The notes under the pieces were generated by a model, which saw only the letters and a program-made list of their open reading frames with translations, was not told the DNA's origin and did no database searches. A stretch of DNA of 17,023 bases, from the NCBI GenBank assembly GCA_029287875.1, contig JARFQH010000010.1:1-17023 (forward strand), in the 5' to 3' direction. Position 1 is the stretch's first letter. Every line of letters begins with the position of its first letter. Both the position numbers and the translations under genes were made by a program. This document shows, piece by piece, positions 14,583-17,023 of this stretch. Origin of the DNA: Desulfobacteraceae bacterium. GTDB lineage: Bacteria > Desulfobacterota > Desulfobacteria > Desulfobacterales > SG8-13.

Positions 14583-15365
14583 TTAAAGGCGGGCCGAATC
14601 GGTGACATGGGCGGCCATGATCTCCCGGGCCAGGTCGAAATAGCTGCGCGCGCCGGTCGAGGTGGCATCGTAGAGCAAAATCGGTTGGCCGAAGCTGGGG
14701 GCCTCACTCAATCGGATATTGCGCGGTATGGTGGTTTTATAGACCAGGTTTTTAAAATATTTTTCGGCATCTTCGGCTACCTGATAAGAGAGGTTCGTCC
14801 GGCGGTCGAACATGGTCAGCAGGATGCCTGCTATAACCAGGTGCGGGTTCAAGTGCTGTTTGATCCGCTTGACGGTCTGCAGAAGCTGTCCCAGGCCTTC
14901 CAAAGCATAGAATTCACATTGAAGCGGTATCAGCAGGGCATCCGCGGCGGTCAGTGCATTGACCGTCAGTAAACTGAGGGAGGGCGGGCAGTCCAGAATG
15001 ATGTAGTCAAAATCAGTGGCGACTGCGGTGACAAGATTCTTAAGGGCCGCTTCCCGATCTGGATTGGACATCATCTCCACTTCGAACCCGATCAGTTCCA
15101 CGTTGGACGGAATGATCCTCAAGGTGTCGATATCACTGGTTAAAATAAGCTCATGCGCTGCAGCGCTCCCGAGAAGGCCATGGTAGAGGGTCTTCGTAAT
15201 GCGATTTTTGTCCAGGCCGACGCCCGAGGTGGCATTGCCCTGCGGGTCGCAATCCACCAGCAGGACCTCTTTTTCCGACACCGCCAGGGCGGCCGAGAGA
15301 TTGACCGCCGTCGTCGTTTTGCCGACCCCGCCTTTTTGGTTGGCTATGCAGAGAATATGCGCCAT
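14583..15365 (-). CDS. parA: Chromosome partitioning ATPase ParA (Soj)
   Basis: A 260-residue ParA/Soj/MinD-family ATPase that moves or organises ParB-bound origins. The deviant Walker A motif KGGVGKT is at residues 11-17, the Walker A' motif LLVDCDPQGN at about 38-47, and Walker B as YIILDCPP in the middle. I chose the ATG at 15365, which gives the canonical MAHILCIANQKGGVGKTT opening, over an in-frame TTG eight codons earlier. The start lacks a strong ribosome site. It is the first gene of the leftward parAB unit and diverges from the M48 protease gene across 122 bases. No trmFO or rsmG genes are visible, so proximity to oriC cannot be claimed. Confidence 0.95.
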   Translation of the reverse strand: MAHILCIANQKGGVGKTTTAVNLSAALAVSEKEVLLVDCDPQGNATSGVGLDKNRITKTLYHGLLGSAAAHELILTSDIDTLRIIPSNVELIGFEVEMMSNPDREAALKNLVTAVATDFDYIILDCPPSLSLLTVNALTAADALLIPLQCEFYALEGLGQLLQTVKRIKQHLNPHLVIAGILLTMFDRRTNLSYQVAEDAEKYFKNLVYKTTIPRNIRLSEAPSFGQPILLYDATSTGARSYFDLAREIMAAHVTDSARL

Positions 15366-15394
15366 GGCCGAGAACCTAACATACTGCAAGCAGT

Positions 15395-15423
15395 TTGAAA
15401 AGGTTTTAAAAATGTGTCATGAT
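15395..15423 (+). promoter_or_regulatory. Candidate sigma-70 promoter for the M48 protease gene
   Basis: TTGAAA (15395-15400) and CATGAT (15418-15423) are 17 bases apart in the gap between divergent parA and the protease gene. Each matches 4 to 5 of 6 consensus positions. The implied leader is about 58 bases, ending in GATGAGG just before the ATG at 15488. No equally good leftward promoter for parA was seen. Confidence 0.35.
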
Positions 15424-15487
15424 CGCACCGAAAAGACCCGCTGCAATCCGAGAACGGGTCCATCCTCAGGAATCGAGATGAGGTCTT

Positions 15488-16906
15488 ATGCACGCAGTTA
15501 AAAAAATTATTGCCGGACTGATAGCGTTTGTCTTCCTATCGGGTCTTCTCGGCCCGCCGGCCGCAACGGGCATCACCATCAAGGAAGAGGAAGATCTCGC
15601 CCGTGAATTTCTCAGGTACGTAACGCTACAGCTGGAAATCATCGATGACCCGATAATCGTCGAGTATGTCAATTCGGTGGGAAAAAAAATTCTGGCTAAA
15701 GTACCGCCGCAGCCATTTCCCTACCATTTTTACGTGGTCAAACAAGACGTCTACAACGCGTTCGCCACTCCGGCCGGCCATGTATTTATTTACTCCGGAT
15801 TGCTGGCGGCGATGGACAACGAGGATGAGCTGGCGGGAATCCTGGCGCATGAGATTTCCCATGTCACCTGCCGACATATCTCCCAGAAAATCGAACGTTC
15901 CAAGATGATCAGCATCGCCACCTTGGCCGGGGTCGCTGCCGGAATATTGCTGGGCGCTGCGGGCGGCGGCCAGGCAGCCGGCGCCCTGACGATGGGATCG
16001 ATGGCTGCCGGTCAATCCGCGTCACTGGCGTTCAGCCGGGAGAACGAAATTCAGGCCGATCAGGTCGGCATGGTGTATTTGACCGAAGCAGGGTACACGG
16101 GTGAGGGATTGCTCTCCGTTCTGAACAAAATTCGCGCAAAGCAGTGGTACGGGTCCGAACAGGTCCCCACCTACCTGATGACCCACCCGGCTTTGGAAGA
16201 TCGACTGGCCTACATCGATACCTATCTCGCCAGTGGGAAAAATGAGCTCCAGACCAGCCGGCCGGTTAACACAAATGCTTTTCAACTGGTTCATGCGCGA
16301 CTCATTGCCCTTTACAGCGACGAAAAAGTCGCCCTGAGCACATTCGAAACGGCACTGAGAAGCGAAACTGCAGATGCGATAACCTACTACGGATACGGGC
16401 TGGCGCTCGCCAGGGCCGGTAAAAACGAGCAAGCGGTTACCGCACTCAAAAAAGCGCTCGAGACCGAAGCCTTCAACCCGATATTCCTAGCCGGGCTGGG
16501 ACGGGTTTATTTTCTGGACAGGCGCTACCAAGAGGCGCTTACGACTATTGCGAGTGCGCTCAGCCTCGATCCCCAGGAACCGGAAGCACTGTTTTTCCTG
16601 GGGCGCACCCGTCTGGAGCTCGACCAGCCGGAAGAGGCCCAGGCGGCGTTTGAACGCCTGCTAAATCAGGAAATCGTTGCCAAACAGGTCTATTATTTTC
16701 TCGGGAAAGCTTACGGACAGGAAGGGAAACTGGTCGAGGCCTACTTGAACCTGGGGCGATATTATTACCTAAAGCACGACTATACCAACGCCCGGATTCA
16801 CTTCAAACAGGCCCTGGAAAAAACGCAGGATCCCGATCAGCGTCGCGAAATCGAGGGACGCCTCAAAGAGATAGAGAAGATTCTCAAGGCATTGAAAGAA
16901 TCGTAA
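15488..16906 (+). CDS. Exported M48 metalloprotease with TPR repeats (BepA-like)
   Basis: A 472-residue protein. The first ~28 residues look like a Sec signal peptide (KK, then a hydrophobic core, cleavage near PAATG/IT). The M48 protease domain has the zinc site HEISH (H121, E122, H125) and the third ligand E187 in ENEIQAD. A Gly/Ala-rich segment (145-180) lies between them. From about residue 265 to 470 are tandem TPR-like helices, for example AITYYGYGLALARAGKNEQA and PEALFFLGRTRLELDQPEEA. The layout matches periplasmic BepA/YfgC, which checks outer-membrane protein assembly, so that role is likely. The start is supported by GAGG 4 bases before the ATG. R2 copy 2 begins about 45 bases after the stop. 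Confidence 0.93.
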   Translation: MHAVKKIIAGLIAFVFLSGLLGPPAATGITIKEEEDLAREFLRYVTLQLEIIDDPIIVEYVNSVGKKILAKVPPQPFPYHFYVVKQDVYNAFATPAGHVFIYSGLLAAMDNEDELAGILAHEISHVTCRHISQKIERSKMISIATLAGVAAGILLGAAGGGQAAGALTMGSMAAGQSASLAFSRENEIQADQVGMVYLTEAGYTGEGLLSVLNKIRAKQWYGSEQVPTYLMTHPALEDRLAYIDTYLASGKNELQTSRPVNTNAFQLVHARLIALYSDEKVALSTFETALRSETADAITYYGYGLALARAGKNEQAVTALKKALETEAFNPIFLAGLGRVYFLDRRYQEALTTIASALSLDPQEPEALFFLGRTRLELDQPEEAQAAFERLLNQEIVAKQVYYFLGKAYGQEGKLVEAYLNLGRYYYLKHDYTNARIHFKQALEKTQDPDQRREIEGRLKEIEKILKALKES

Positions 16907-16950
16907 GAGCCAACCGACACCGCCCGGTTAAATGCTGACAACTGGGGCAT

Positions 16951-17023
16951 CGGCAAGTGATAATGGCTCATCTTGCTTCTCTGTTGGCCTGTCTACTGCG
17001 TCACATCCACCGGCACCCATCCC
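16951..17023. repeat. R2 palindromic element, copy 2, cut by the window end
   Basis: This stretch aligns to the reverse complement of R2 copy 1 (9342 back to about 9265). GTCTACTGCGT is identical, and it is followed by ACATCCACCG with one change between the two strings. The outer arm CAAGTGATAAT corresponds to CAAGAAATAAT of copy 1. Over the 57 bases I aligned, about 45 match. Only the left arm and the start of the inner stem are inside the window, so the palindrome itself cannot be seen here. It follows the M48 gene in the same orientation as copy 1 follows smr. Confidence 0.8.

Noticed and set aside
16912..16929. AACCG...CGGTT hairpin after the M48 gene
   Set aside because: The 5-bp stem is followed by AAATG rather than a T-run, so it is too weak to call a terminator.

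Overview
The window is a stretch of ordinary bacterial chromosome of moderately high GC. The gene content fits an anaerobic Desulfobacterota / Desulfobacterales-type deltaproteobacterium: DUF4911 next to miaB, DUF3842 next to ispH, a BFN/DUF151 protein, a chorismate mutase-prephenate dehydratase P-protein, and many small dispersed repeats. This placement is inferred from family recall. The left end is not genomic: positions 10-42 are the Illumina Nextera (Tn5) read-1 adapter, so the window begins at an untrimmed contig end and the first gene is cut there.

Layout. Positions 43-3101 are a leftward block: recJ, a small protein of unknown function, and an RNase Z-like metallo-beta-lactamase-fold protein whose 3' end is lost. 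Positions 3153-5584 run rightward: a likely promoter, a DUF4911 protein, miaB and an overlapping BFN-domain protein. Positions 5626-5729 hold a structured repeat, here called R1 copy A. Then, rightward, come a PHP-family (histidinol-phosphatase-like) gene, a PilZ protein, pheA and a NUDIX hydrolase. Between the convergent NUDIX and smr genes lies a 145-bp palindromic element, R2 copy 1. plsY diverges from smr. It is followed by a leftward DUF3842 gene and an ispH gene fused in frame to a UbiA-type membrane prenyltransferase domain. A gap with degenerate short tandem repeats precedes a leftward NYN/YacP gene, then R1 copy B, then the leftward parA-parB pair. A secreted M48 protease with TPR repeats runs rightward, followed by R2 copy 2, which is cut by the window end.

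The genes themselves are mostly housekeeping: DNA repair, tRNA modification, phenylalanine, phospholipid and isoprenoid synthesis, chromosome segregation and envelope proteolysis. The parts that look undescribed are the two families of small palindromic intergenic elements. R1 has two 94-bp copies, about 84% identical by hand alignment, whose differences include two compensatory base-pair exchanges, so a folded form is probably under selection. R2 is a long near-perfect hairpin with a second, diverged partial copy. R1 and R2 share the same asymmetric internal-loop sequence (CAAGGC on one side, TAACGCAGT on the other) at the same place in the fold, which suggests one superfamily. The IspH-UbiA fusion, with a degenerate first Asp motif, and a PheA regulatory domain without the usual ESRP motif are secondary points of interest.
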